From assembly GCA_015057005.1 (NCBI GenBank), contig SVFF01000001.1:434001-498000 (forward strand): a DNA stretch of 64,000 nucleotides, read 5' to 3'. Source of the DNA: Lachnospiraceae bacterium. Lineage in GTDB: Bacteria; Bacillota; Clostridia; Lachnospirales; Lachnospiraceae. The position numbers were made by a program, and so were the translations under genes. The notes below the pieces were generated by a model. It ran no database searches. It saw only the letters and a program-made list of their open reading frames with translations, and was not told the origin of the DNA. Position 1 is the first letter of the stretch. Each line of letters starts with the position of its first letter. This document shows positions 56,901 through 64,000 of the stretch, one piece after another.

Positions 56901-58541
56901 TTGAGAATCCTGAATCTTCCAACCATTTGTGTCATCTCCAGAGACCTTCCAAATATATTTATTATCAGAAACTCTATTGTTTGAATAAATGGCAGGCACA
57001 CTGTTACCCGTTGCAAAGCCACTTCCGCTGTTATACAACAATTCGTTACCAGCAATAATCAAATATTGTTTTCCATTTTGAATTTCACTTGCTGTAATTT
57101 TTTTGTAATTATATACGCATCCAGCATAAGTAATATTACTGCGCTTATAGACAGTTCCACTGCCATTCATATACTCATGAAGATAACAATAGAAATAGTA
57201 ATTTTTGTTTTCGGAAAGAGTAAATGTTCTGGAGGTCTGCCATACAATACCCGCACCGGTAGGATCTGTGGTATATCCATATACCGGCATCGCACCTGTC
57301 GCCTGAGTTAAAATGACTTTAAACTGACTTCCATCTTTTTTTACTTCTTGAATACTGCAAGAAGGCGCGTTCTGAGTAATACCACTACTTTCTGGCACTT
57401 CATACATGCCCAGATTCAACGCCTTTACCGGCAGTATGTTTTTGCTTCCTTCTACGTAAGCACCGGAACCGTTATACTCAACCAGCACCTGATAAACACC
57501 GGGCACTGTCGGGGCACTCGTGGACTCCACACCATTATAATAAATTTTTGAACCACTCAGAGTAACACCGGCCAACTCTGTACCGGCTTTACCTTTTACA
57601 ACATTACCTACAAGCTCCACATTGGAGGAAGTAGGGCGTATCCACTCTTGTGAGGACGCTTCTACTACCGGACTATAATCGATACCCGCACCGTTGCCGC
57701 TGGCGTGTGCTGTAGTCTTAAATACAGCAGGGAAACGACCGGTATTGGCATAATCATTGTCAATATCCAGTTTCCAGGGCAACAAGCTTTCTTTGAAATT
57801 GCCGTTGTACACTTTGTTGGAACCGGAGGTAACCAAATAATTACTATAATGTAAGTCTGTGGTACTGTTGATATTAGACTCCCACACCACATTAGGCACC
57901 CAGGCACCGGAAGCATTGGTCTTGCCGCCCAACTTACCATCCACTACTACGAAGTCGGACAAAGGTAACGCCTGTGTCTGATTATAGGCTTCTGGATAAA
58001 TGAGCAAATTACCGCTCATGACATAATATGTACCATAAGTCATTCCCTCTTCACCTTCATTATAAGTCTTGATCGTAATATTATAACGTCCATTGCTAGG
58101 AGGTTCTACTACACAGATTGCTGCTACTTTCTTGCCATTAGCTCCGGAAACCGGTACATCAACTGTGTCATCAGTAACACTGGCATTGACATAACTGCTG
58201 TAGGAAACTTCCACACCATTAGCAATGTTACGCTTCTTAATCGCAGTATAAGAATTTCCTCCATTGTCAACGACCACAAAAGTATACGGCACGTCGTCTT
58301 CTACAATTCGCACCAATTCACTCTTGGCATATTCCATGGCAGAACGGGAATTCAGATAATCCTGCTCCATCTCGGCCGTCTCAGCCGCCTTGCTGCCTGC
58401 GCTGGTCATCAGTGGCAACAGTGCCATAGCCCATATAATTAATGCCGCGCCGATCATCATGACCATAGGAAGGGAAGCACCTTTTTTTTGCTTCAACTTC
58501 CATATTATGCTCATCAGATTTTTCTTATTGTTTCTGCTCAT
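53958..58541 (-). CDS. Giant 1,527-aa minor pilin-like protein, probable pilus-tip adhesin
   Basis: The N-terminus (KKGASLPMVMMIGAALIIWA) is prepilin-like but lacks Glu5, as in tip-type minor pilins (GspK/PilX). A long exported beta-rich part follows, with several Ig-like modules marked by VPGVYQVLVEYNG-like and GSYKITAEVKKGNF-like segments. There is an internal low-complexity tract of about eight YPGYPS hexapeptides (near residue 620-670). The DNA under that tract is an 18-bp tandem repeat. The C-terminal third is again beta-rich with Asn/Thr. The start is ATG behind GAGGAG. Function inferred: adhesin or platform at the pilus tip. Confidence 0.8.
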   Translation of the reverse strand: MSRNNKKNLMSIIWKLKQKKGASLPMVMMIGAALIIWAMALLPLMTSAGSKAAETAEMEQDYLNSRSAMEYAKSELVRIVEDDVPYTFVVVDNGGNSYTAIKKRNIANGVEVSYSSYVNASVTDDTVDVPVSGANGKKVAAICVVEPPSNGRYNITIKTYNEGEEGMTYGTYYVMSGNLLIYPEAYNQTQALPLSDFVVVDGKLGGKTNASGAWVPNVVWESNINSTTDLHYSNYLVTSGSNKVYNGNFKESLLPWKLDIDNDYANTGRFPAVFKTTAHASGNGAGIDYSPVVEASSQEWIRPTSSNVELVGNVVKGKAGTELAGVTLSGSKIYYNGVESTSAPTVPGVYQVLVEYNGSGAYVEGSKNILPVKALNLGMYEVPESSGITQNAPSCSIQEVKKDGSQFKVILTQATGAMPVYGYTTDPTGAGIVWQTSRTFTLSENKNYYFYCYLHEYMNGSGTVYKRSNITYAGCVYNYKKITASEIQNGKQYLIIAGNELLYNSGSGFATGNSVPAIYSNNRVSDNKYIWKVSGDDTNGWKIQDSQYNQYIKVNAIEDSATETENETNTERDQVTTYKYTFYSGLSDSATSFKKGNGSLSFTDEYLMEVVQHQEREYYQYPGYPSYPGYPSYPGYPSYPGYPSYPGYPSYPGYPSYPGYPSYPGYPTPGVGEWEDSGDPTEEYDDITVYFTTSNGYYISKSEEKVYFVELPDAASGQIPTAAKDTRSSVTITNMYSEERTYDGSYTVGQLKNVLKTRFATSFDDITKLCLNSQIKNNTNIIGVGSYKITAEVKKGNFVYCVTLGTITVNRTGFAYTGTPSVSVNGKNAVIEYTGWSGEGGTHYYGYSYNGVDHWFSSGQLTNLPTGNVTFKVEQSDSLTKVSPGSIVISTVDIANSITLSEADKSSFMFAITNSGVVTWYGLPSGISASSITMQYGKVEADGSITWSTTYVPGVTTKFGAYISGTNYASTIFMLNSPLPIAPAAGGYYASYLKGSSMYFMDDDTSINTHGVSVSLHTDLLVLNHSMTGGGSVYVYPYSAAGENIMLFAVNDIKNAAGTVIFKEKNFYEIPSGTDLMNVSYGMAEGWMCRGTGFENGTIIKKEDAANPNKITSVDFPDVVKQLFALAVYPSINLDVAYATNEQLARVVSGETIGWTASGIMSGQDPSGTNNEHYVVCAYINEINNTSEVLHRANRVLLASDTALVVPKNLTIATRYISVDALQIKQGNTGVKFLLKNIVKESGFLESLLESLFGAKKYSSDTLQMDYENLTEIVLADNTVLATMEAQICRYDPGDDGIDLFASAENNLGLMVVHKTDDINNYFNNNNLTGFDSVDRYIAIEKGTVNKIHTKTGLSWERDKNMTIYTNYLFLDDTVDEIIVNNFKLISEWNTDIVVNSQESGYTTDKYLGLFTVHSAENYNGTLVYVQDTIAVKQIRTQSYVIGEYDVVQFSGTIAPGFYYIKASTNGTSLLDIAKYPAQYPKLTDEQVRSMAATINPLTGEIDDAYVDTGILNGQGTTAGFGGGTVK
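56542..56685 (-). repeat. 18-bp tandem repeats inside the giant pilin gene
   Basis: Eight copies in frame, with the core GATAACTGGGATAGCC read on the plus strand. They come in two variants, CAGGATAAC and CTGGGTAAC; the CTGGGTAAC type forms an inner block of four. Each codes for YPGYPS. Confidence 0.92.
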
Positions 58542-58668
58542 CTTTTTCTCCTCATATGTCTTCTATCGTTCATCTATGTGATACTTATAAAAAATATGTA
58601 GAAACACAATTCATAATAATATGTATTTATATAATACACTGTTTTTCTAAAAAAACAATAAAAACATT

Positions 58669-58695
58669 TTTTTTCGACAAATATTTTTTCGACAA
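58669..58695. repeat. Direct repeat TTTTTTCGACAA, possible operator near pilin promoters
   Basis: Two exact 12-bp copies, 15 bp apart (58669-58680 and 58684-58695), lie in the very AT-rich divergent gap 58542-58829 between the minor and major pilin genes. They sit about 50 bp upstream of the major-pilin promoter. Confidence 0.5.
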
Positions 58696-58745
58696 TAAAT
58701 TTATTTTTAATTTCATATTTTTTTACCTTTGGCTATATTTGTACC

Positions 58746-58774
58746 TTGACTTTTTTATTTTTTAGGCGTATAGT
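58746..58774 (+). promoter_or_regulatory. Promoter of the major pilin gene
   Basis: TTGACT, 17-bp spacer and TATAGT, five of six matches in each box, lie 55 bp upstream of the pilin ATG. Confidence 0.7.
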
Positions 58775-58829
58775 CATGTCATTAAAAGTCAGTTATTGAC
58801 AAAATACATATTAAAAGGAGATTTTCAAA

Positions 58830-59297
58830 ATGAAAAAGACTAAAAAAGGCTTTACTCTCGTAGAGCTCGTAATCGTAGTTGCTGTTATGGCTGTATTAGT
58901 AGCAGTTGCTATCCCTACTGTTTCTGCTATTACTGGTACTGCTAAAGACAATGTTGCGAAGACCAACGCTCAGACTATTGAAAGTATGATTAAATTAAAA
59001 GAAGCTGAGATTGTAAATAGCGATACGGGTGTAACTGGTGCCTTAACCGTAACCAATATTGCTGAAGCAATCGTAGAAGCCAAGCTTGGCATTGATACCG
59101 GTGATTTTGTTTATAACACAAAAACCGGAACTTGTATTGTTAAACCCTCTTCTTTTAGTCAGGGTGATGACGATGTGCTTATTAGTTTTGATGCTACAAA
59201 TAAGCAAGTTACCGTTACACCTAAAACAGCAGCTAATGCAGTAACTAAAAAGTTAGATGGATCAACCACAACCACAGCTGCTCCAGTAACCCCCTAA
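58830..59297 (+). CDS. Major type IV pilin
   Basis: 155 aa. The prepilin signal MKKTKKG/FTLVELVIVVAVMA is canonical: a basic leader, Gly before the cut, and Phe1 and Glu5 after it. The hydrophobic helix ends AIPTVSAI. The small globular part is helix and beta with no Cys pair, ending in a Thr-rich tail (STTTTAAPVTP). A strong ribosome binding site (AAAGGAG) and own promoter and terminator support high expression. The pilus machinery follows on the same strand. Confidence 0.92.
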   Translation: MKKTKKGFTLVELVIVVAVMAVLVAVAIPTVSAITGTAKDNVAKTNAQTIESMIKLKEAEIVNSDTGVTGALTVTNIAEAIVEAKLGIDTGDFVYNTKTGTCIVKPSSFSQGDDDVLISFDATNKQVTVTPKTAANAVTKKLDGSTTTTAAPVTP

Positions 59298-59314
59298 TAA
59301 CTTATTTTAAATTT

Positions 59315-59347
59315 AAAAGGGCACGGCTATAGGGCGTGCCTTTTTTT
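59315..59347 (+). terminator. Terminator after the major pilin
   Basis: Stem AAAAGGGCACG/CGTGCCTTTTT followed by seven T. It could allow partial read-through into the PilM-like gene. Confidence 0.85.
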
Positions 59348-59355
59348 CAATAGTG

Positions 59356-59400
59356 AACTTTGGAAAGCACCGAAAAGAAATTTCAGTATTTTCCAAAGTT
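59356..59400 (+). promoter_or_regulatory. Hairpin upstream of the PilM-PilN gene
   Basis: A perfect 11-bp stem AACTTTGGAAA/TTTCCAAAGTT with a 23-nt loop lies right after the pilin terminator. It has no T-run, so a processing or regulatory element is possible. Confidence 0.4.
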
Positions 59401-59453
59401 TGCTCCGTTTATGAACAGACTTACATTTCCCAATAGTTTAGGAGGATTTTCCT

Positions 59454-61028
59454 TTGGCTAAGATAGCAGTTTTTTTATACCCCGACCGTGTGGGCATTTC
59501 CGAGCTAAAAAAAGCAGGCTCCAAGCCCAGCTTTGCCCCTCCCAAATGGAGCTACATCGAGGATGCCACCGCACTTCTAGATGAACCCATCAATTTCGCC
59601 ACCATGATCCGTAATGAAGTAGGCGAGAAGGGTTCCTTTGATGTGTATTTGAGCGTATGGCCCGGTGCTTACCGCACTCTGCTCTTTTCTCATCCCAAGC
59701 GCCGCCAGAGTGATATTGACCGTCTGATCCGCTCCGAATTGGAGACTGTTTTCCGCGGCAGTCACGACCAGCTCTATACTTACAACCTGATGTTCAACAA
59801 AGGCAAATATTCTTTCAACGGCAAAGCTCGCCGCATGATTTTTGCTATTCAAAAAAATCACATTACCCTGTTGCTAAAGTCCTTTGCTGCCAGAAAGCTC
59901 CACATTCGCCGGATTGCACCTTTCTGTGTCAATGCTACTGAGGCAACTCTTGCTCACTGGGAGCCTGCCAAAAAGGACCTCTGTGCAGTGATTCATCTGG
60001 ACGATGCAGGCACTACCATCTCTGTGCTGAATAAGGGCAACATCCTGGCTGTCCGTACTTCTTCCGATGGTTTTGAGCATGTACTCCGGGATTATGTGCA
60101 AATTTCTCACTTAAGCCTCAACCTTTGCCGTCAGATCATTATGAACAACGGGCTCCACGGAGATGACGACTTCTTCCACAATTACCCTGATCTGGAGGAT
60201 CGAGTGGCTGTGGCCTGTGACCATATTATGACAGAGCTGACCCGTACCCTGCACACTATTTCTGAGGATCAGCCCATGCCCGGGCAGATTCTCCTCTGCG
60301 GTCCTTACGCCAAGGCAGCAGGTCTCTCTGAGTACCTATCCACCCGTATGAATGTGGAATGTACCGTACTGACTGCCGAAGCCTTGTCTCCCAAATCCGT
60401 AGAGAGCATCGTATTGGATCCCGAACAGCTGGAAGGCTTCTTCCCCTTTGCCATGTGCACCTCCTCCAAGGGTGTAGATCTGCTGCAAAACTGGAAGAAG
60501 GACCGTTCTGACCTGATTACTTCCATCATCGCAAGTGTAGCATTGGTCTTGGTATCTGCAGGTCTTATGAGCGTAACGCCTATCCAAATGAAGGCTATAC
60601 GCGACACTCGAAACGCAGCTGAAGCAACCTTACAGCAGCCCGAGTATCTGGCTGTCCAGGCACTGTTAGATGAACAAGCTGCTCAGAATACCAGAAAACT
60701 TAATCTAGAAGAAGCCATTGCCTCTCTGCCTCATGGCGCTACACAGGCAGCTAATATTATGACTCAGCTCCATGACCTGACCTCCCGTTATGGTACTGTT
60801 CAGAATATGACACTGGATTATCCCAGCAAGACCATTACCCTTACCTTTACCACAGTCAGCTACGACCTGGTGGTAGATTGGCAGAAGCAATTGACTGCAG
60901 ACGGACGTTATAGTTTTCAGACTCCTCCCACCTTCTCCGGCAGCGGCACCAATTATACCGTTGCTGCCAGCATTACTTCCAGTGACTTTACTGTGACCAA
61001 AGAAGCTGACGCACAGGAGGAAAACTAA
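59454..61028 (+). CDS. pilM: PilM-PilN fusion protein of the pilus inner-membrane platform
   Basis: 524 aa. Residues 1-345 have the actin-like ATPase fold of PilM: FLYPDRVGISELKKAG, the central AVIHLDDAGTTISVLNKGN, and GQILLCGPYAKAAGLSEYLS. One membrane helix (about 355-375, SIIASVALVLVSAGLMSV) and a periplasmic PilN-like coiled-coil plus ferredoxin-like domain follow (NIMTQLHDLTSRYGTV). Usually these are two genes. The start is TTG behind AGGAGG (8 bp). PilO is encoded 1 bp later. Confidence 0.85.
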   Translation: MAKIAVFLYPDRVGISELKKAGSKPSFAPPKWSYIEDATALLDEPINFATMIRNEVGEKGSFDVYLSVWPGAYRTLLFSHPKRRQSDIDRLIRSELETVFRGSHDQLYTYNLMFNKGKYSFNGKARRMIFAIQKNHITLLLKSFAARKLHIRRIAPFCVNATEATLAHWEPAKKDLCAVIHLDDAGTTISVLNKGNILAVRTSSDGFEHVLRDYVQISHLSLNLCRQIIMNNGLHGDDDFFHNYPDLEDRVAVACDHIMTELTRTLHTISEDQPMPGQILLCGPYAKAAGLSEYLSTRMNVECTVLTAEALSPKSVESIVLDPEQLEGFFPFAMCTSSKGVDLLQNWKKDRSDLITSIIASVALVLVSAGLMSVTPIQMKAIRDTRNAAEATLQQPEYLAVQALLDEQAAQNTRKLNLEEAIASLPHGATQAANIMTQLHDLTSRYGTVQNMTLDYPSKTITLTFTTVSYDLVVDWQKQLTADGRYSFQTPPTFSGSGTNYTVAASITSSDFTVTKEADAQEEN

Positions 61029-61562
61029 ATGAAAAAGAAAGTTAATTTCTCTATTTTTACTGTTTTAGCTATCATCGTAGGTATCGTGGCCACCCTGTAC
61101 TTCTTCCTGTATCTGGCACCGGTCGGACAGGAGCGTACCATGATCGAAGCTGAGACTATGCTTTTCAACGCACAGGCAAAGCTCATTGAGCCCTATTTGG
61201 AAGACCAGACTCCTCTGGAAGAAAAAATTGCCGACATCGAGACTGCCATTGCAGAGATGCATGCTACCAGTTATACCAATGAATCCACTTTTAATACCAT
61301 ATTGGCAGGCACACTGCAAAGTTATCAGTTAGAACTCACCTCACTTACCTTAGGGGCTGTGACAAATTACCAGACGCATACAGCTCTTCCCATCAACCTT
61401 GAGCTTAAGGGAAGCCGTCAGAATGTAATGAACTTCATCTCTTTCTTTGAAAACAATACTGACGGCTCTTATGTAGTAAACTCTGCCAATATGCAGTATG
61501 CAGGAAATGACAATTGTACCCTTGCCATGGTCATGTACCTCTGCACCCCCGCCGTACAATAA
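61029..61562 (+). CDS. pilO: PilO-like pilus platform protein
   Basis: 177 aa. A short cytoplasmic start, a membrane helix (about 8-30, FTVLAIIVGIVATLYFFLYL), a coiled coil ('MLFNAQAKLIEPYLEDQ') and a beta-rich periplasmic end (INLELKGSRQNVMNFISFFE) are the PilO plan. It follows the PilM-PilN gene directly and should pair with the PilN part of that protein. Confidence 0.85.
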   Translation: MKKKVNFSIFTVLAIIVGIVATLYFFLYLAPVGQERTMIEAETMLFNAQAKLIEPYLEDQTPLEEKIADIETAIAEMHATSYTNESTFNTILAGTLQSYQLELTSLTLGAVTNYQTHTALPINLELKGSRQNVMNFISFFENNTDGSYVVNSANMQYAGNDNCTLAMVMYLCTPAVQ

Positions 61563-61573
61563 AGGATTATTTT

Positions 61574-62299
61574 ATGTACTCTATTTTGATTGCCATCGCA
61601 CTATTCTGTGGTCTCCTATCCGGCCCCCTCTCCGTGAGGATCCTGAACCGGATGCCGGACCGCAGCTTCTGCGATTATGATGAGACACCTACAGAGATTC
61701 ACCGTTCACCCCGGTTTTCCTGTCGCAGACAGGGCTGGGGCGTTGGTCTGTTTCTGGGTGTTGTCTATGTGTTATTGCTGGTTCGTTTCGGCCTCACTTT
61801 GCAGTGGGTTTTTCTGTGCTTACACTGCCTGGTGCTGGCTATGATTTCCTTATCGGATCTGCGCTTTTCCATCATTCCCGATGAACTGCTGATCGCCGCA
61901 GGCGTATGCGCCCTGGGCGCTGCCCTTTGTCATGTGGTGGCTGCTCCTGCTCTTGGTACCGCGCTTGTGTATGTGCTGGGGGCTGTGATTGGTGCAGGAC
62001 TGATCCTGGTGCTGAATCTCCTGGGCCGCCTGATCTACGGCAAGGATGCCCTGGGCATGGGTGATTTGAAGCTTTTGGCTGTCTGCGGTATCGCCTGCGG
62101 CCATACCGGGATCCTGATCGCAGCCCTGATGGGGATTTTCGCCGCCGGCATTTTCTTTGCGGTGGCCATGGCCCTGAAACGCATGAAATCCGACCAGTTT
62201 TATCCCTTGGGCCCCTTCCTGGTCCTGGGAGTATGTCTGACACTTATGTTTAGACCTGTGATTGATGCTGCTTTTCAGTGGTATCTGTCTTTATTGTAA
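61574..62299 (+). CDS. pilD: Prepilin peptidase (A24 family), peptidase domain only
   Basis: 241 aa with about seven membrane helices. The two catalytic aspartates lie in SLSDLRFSIIPDELL (first) and the GxGDxK-type GMGDLKLLAV (second). It cuts the pilin leaders. In many TFPPs an N-terminal domain with two CxxC pairs also methylates the new Phe1. Here only two lone Cys are seen in the first 60 residues, so methylation may be missing. The ATG at 61574 follows AAAGGA; an in-frame TTG at 61514 lies inside pilO. Confidence 0.85.
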   Translation: MYSILIAIALFCGLLSGPLSVRILNRMPDRSFCDYDETPTEIHRSPRFSCRRQGWGVGLFLGVVYVLLLVRFGLTLQWVFLCLHCLVLAMISLSDLRFSIIPDELLIAAGVCALGAALCHVVAAPALGTALVYVLGAVIGAGLILVLNLLGRLIYGKDALGMGDLKLLAVCGIACGHTGILIAALMGIFAAGIFFAVAMALKRMKSDQFYPLGPFLVLGVCLTLMFRPVIDAAFQWYLSLL

Positions 62300-62334
62300 C
62301 TCTTGTATATTATGATTTGTGGGCTATGTGGATA

Positions 62335-62539
62335 TACCCGCCATCGATAGTCCAAATTATTTACATACTGCAGGAACCCTAGTTGCCCTTAGTATTGCCA
62401 AAATTGCGTTATTTGCAAAAATCCGCTTGTCTGAGCGCAGCGAGTTAAGGATTTTTGCAAATGCCCTTAGCAAATTTGACAATACTTAGTGCAACTTGGT
62501 TCCGAAGCCGTAAATAATTTGGACTGTTGAGGACGGGTT
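62335..62539. repeat. Palindromic element A3 between prepilin peptidase and pilB
   Basis: About 205 bp. Perfect outer arms of 16 bp (62349-62364 with 62510-62525, AGTCCAAATTATTTAC) are followed by imperfect middle arms and a perfect 14-bp apical stem (62411-62424 with 62449-62462). The 24-nt loop, read on the minus strand, has AACTCGC-TGC-GCTCAGACA, matching the loop of elements A1 and A2. The stem sequence is unrelated to theirs. Nothing else was found in 62300-62566. Confidence 0.88.
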
Positions 62540-62581
62540 ACCCCCCCCCACAAAACCAAAACCTGAAGGAGGTATTACCCC

Positions 62582-64000
62582 GTGGCGTCCTTTTTGAAGA
62601 AGAACAAGAACGAAGCCGTGGAGCCCGAACTTTCCACTGCCATAGTTCCCATACCCAAGGCCCGTGCCGTTGACCTGGATATGATCAAGGTCACCCAGGA
62701 TGTACTGCTGCTGATCCCCGAGCATATTGCCCTCGCCAACCATATGCTGCCCCTGTATCTTACCAACGGCGGCAATGTGCTGGTAGTGGCTATGGCGGAT
62801 CCCGACAATGATGACACCATCAACAATATCGGTATCTACACCGGCTATCAGCTGGAAGCGCTGTACGCTCCCGCCGAGAAGATCGAGGAGAAGATCCGTG
62901 CGCTCTACACCACTCAGCGTGCTTACTCTGCCGCGAAGGAGCTGGCCGCTGCCACCGAGACTGTAGAGTCCAATGTGGATGAGAACGACGAGTCCATCCC
63001 CATTATCCGTTTCGTTAACAATATGATCGAGCAGGCCGTGCTGCTGAAGGCTTCCGATATTCACATCGAGCCTCACGAGGACCTGCTGCGCATCCGTTTC
63101 CGCATCGACGGCAAGATGATCGTGTACATGGACACTGAGGCTGAGCTGGCTCCTTCCGTTTCCTCCCGTATCAAGTTCATCGCCGGTCTGAACATCGCGG
63201 AGCGCCGTATCCCTCAGGACGGCCGTATCAATTACAATTACGGCAAAGAGCAGACGGTAGACCTGCGTATTTCCATCCTGCCCGGTGCTTTTGGTGAGAC
63301 CATCGTTATCCGTATCACCACCGCCCTGAGCTTCAAACTGGACAAGCATTCCATCGGTTTCAATGAAGAGAACCTGCAGACTTTTGACAAGATCCTGGGG
63401 TACACCCACGGTCTGGTACTTTTGACCGGCCCTACCGGAAGCGGCAAGACCACCACTCTCTATGCCGGTCTGTCCGAGATCAACACTCCGGACATCAACA
63501 TCATCACCGTTGAGGACCCCGTGGAAATGATCATGCCCAACCTGACCCAGGTGGAGGTTAACCCCAAAGCCGGTCTGACTTTTGCTTCTGTTATGCGTTC
63601 CGTACTCCGTCAGGACCCGGACGTAGTAATGGTAGGTGAGATCCGAGATGAGGAGACTGCCCGTATCGCTATGACCCTCTCCATCACCGGTCACCTGGTA
63701 TTCAGTACCCTGCATACTTTCGACTCCCCCAGTGCTGTTATGCGTCTGGTAGATATGGGCGTAGAGCCTTACATGGTTTACTCCGCACTGTCCGCTGTTA
63801 TTTCTCAGCGTCTGGTCCGTAAGCTCTGTCCTCACTGCCGTCAGAAGTTCGCTGCCACTCCGGAGGAGAAGGCGTATCTTGGCTTCCCCGTGGATCAGGA
63901 TCTGAATATTTACCGTGCCGGCAAGTGTGATCACTGTAACGGCACCGGTTACAACGGCCGTACCGCTGTCCACGAGATCCTGCTGATGTCTTCCGCTATC
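62582..64000 (+). CDS. pilB: PilB/GspE-type pilus assembly ATPase (3' end outside window)
   Basis: The frame is open to the right edge (473 codons). The GTG start has AAGGAGG 9 bp upstream. An N-terminal GspE-N region is followed by the RecA-like core: IHIEPHEDLLRIRFRIDG, then Walker A LLTGPTGSGKTTTLYAGL, Asp box TVEDPVE, Walker B RQDPDVVMVGEIRDEETAR and the His box STLHTFDSP. Near the end the zinc-ribbon CPHC...CDHC is present, as in GspE/PilB extension motors. It is the motor for the pilus encoded next to it. The retraction motor PilT and PilC are not in the window. Confidence 0.95.
   Translation, partial: MASFLKKNKNEAVEPELSTAIVPIPKARAVDLDMIKVTQDVLLLIPEHIALANHMLPLYLTNGGNVLVVAMADPDNDDTINNIGIYTGYQLEALYAPAEKIEEKIRALYTTQRAYSAAKELAAATETVESNVDENDESIPIIRFVNNMIEQAVLLKASDIHIEPHEDLLRIRFRIDGKMIVYMDTEAELAPSVSSRIKFIAGLNIAERRIPQDGRINYNYGKEQTVDLRISILPGAFGETIVIRITTALSFKLDKHSIGFNEENLQTFDKILGYTHGLVLLTGPTGSGKTTTLYAGLSEINTPDINIITVEDPVEMIMPNLTQVEVNPKAGLTFASVMRSVLRQDPDVVMVGEIRDEETARIAMTLSITGHLVFSTLHTFDSPSAVMRLVDMGVEPYMVYSALSAVISQRLVRKLCPHCRQKFAATPEEKAYLGFPVDQDLNIYRAGKCDHCNGTGYNGRTAVHEILLMSSAI

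Noticed and set aside
62486..63973. A 495-codon open frame on the minus strand opposite pilB
   Set aside because: pilB on the plus strand has all family motifs and a good ribosome binding site. The antisense frame is Gly/Asp/Val/Leu-rich without motifs, as expected for a shadow.

Overview
The window looks like a chromosomal segment from a Gram-positive anaerobe of the class Clostridia, most likely a Lachnospiraceae-type gut bacterium. This rests on protein families rather than a database search. The supporting families are a DnaD/DnaI-like helicase-loading pair, an elongated clostridial PRPP synthetase, a QueT vitamin-type transporter, an atpZ-I-B-E-F-H-A-G-D-C operon with a sodium-type c subunit, a SleB-type cell-wall hydrolase, and a polysaccharide locus with PHP phosphatase and BY-kinases. 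Ribosome binding sites are strong (AGGAGG type), and GTG and TTG starts occur. No rRNA, tRNA, CRISPR array, insertion sequence or integrase was seen.

Layout. 1-3.7 kb (+): DnaD-domain protein (cut by the left edge), DnaI-like loader, prs, and queT behind a structured leader. 3.7-4.25 kb: a giant inverted repeat filling a convergent gap. 4.2-8.0 kb (-): exported protein of unknown function and a methyltransferase. 8.0-9.2 kb: a tiny membrane peptide, a coding remnant and a small conserved gene. 9.3-17.0 kb (-): complete F-type ATP synthase operon with two palindromic elements between its genes. 17.3-18.4 kb (+): GNAT and DUF402 genes, then a second giant inverted repeat. 18.8-22.8 kb (-): cell-wall hydrolase, dCMP deaminase, upp, rpiB, Sua5. 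22.9-27.5 kb (-): polysaccharide chain-length and tyrosine-phosphorylation module (PHP phosphatase, Ig-like membrane protein, two Wzz/BY-kinase fusions). 27.7-29.5 kb (+): ABC exporter. 29.6-49.8 kb (-): a long exopolysaccharide locus. It holds ten glycosyltransferases, an EpsG-type polymerase, a flippase, a pyruvyl-transferase-family protein and UDP-galactopyranose mutase. A peptide-modification cassette sits at its downstream end (PqqD, radical SAM/SPASM, HPr-kinase-like, nucleotidyltransferase, S26 peptidase, precursor-like small protein). 49.9-50.5 kb: an 85-86 bp tandem repeat array. 50.5-52.9 kb (-): GrpB and a GtrII-type glucosyltransferase. 53.0-64.0 kb: type IV pilus locus with three minor pilins, one of them 1,527 aa, a major pilin, a PilM-PilN fusion, PilO, prepilin peptidase and PilB (cut by the right edge).

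How the parts fit. The polysaccharide genes probably build a surface heteropolymer that includes galactofuranose. It would be assembled on a lipid carrier, flipped, polymerised, and controlled by tyrosine phosphorylation. The pilus genes would build a retractable or secretory filament carrying a very large tip protein. The cassette at 30.9-35.9 kb has the parts of a ribosomal-peptide modification system whose product may be phosphorylated or nucleotidylated. It is the best candidate here for an undescribed protein system.

The most unusual DNA-level signal is a set of long palindromes. Three (about 3.9, 18.6 and 62.4 kb) share a conserved apical loop while their stems differ; in the first two the stem differences are compensatory base-pair changes. 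Two others, inside the atp operon, share a different motif pair. Together they look like a dispersed family of structured elements and are the strongest lead in the window.
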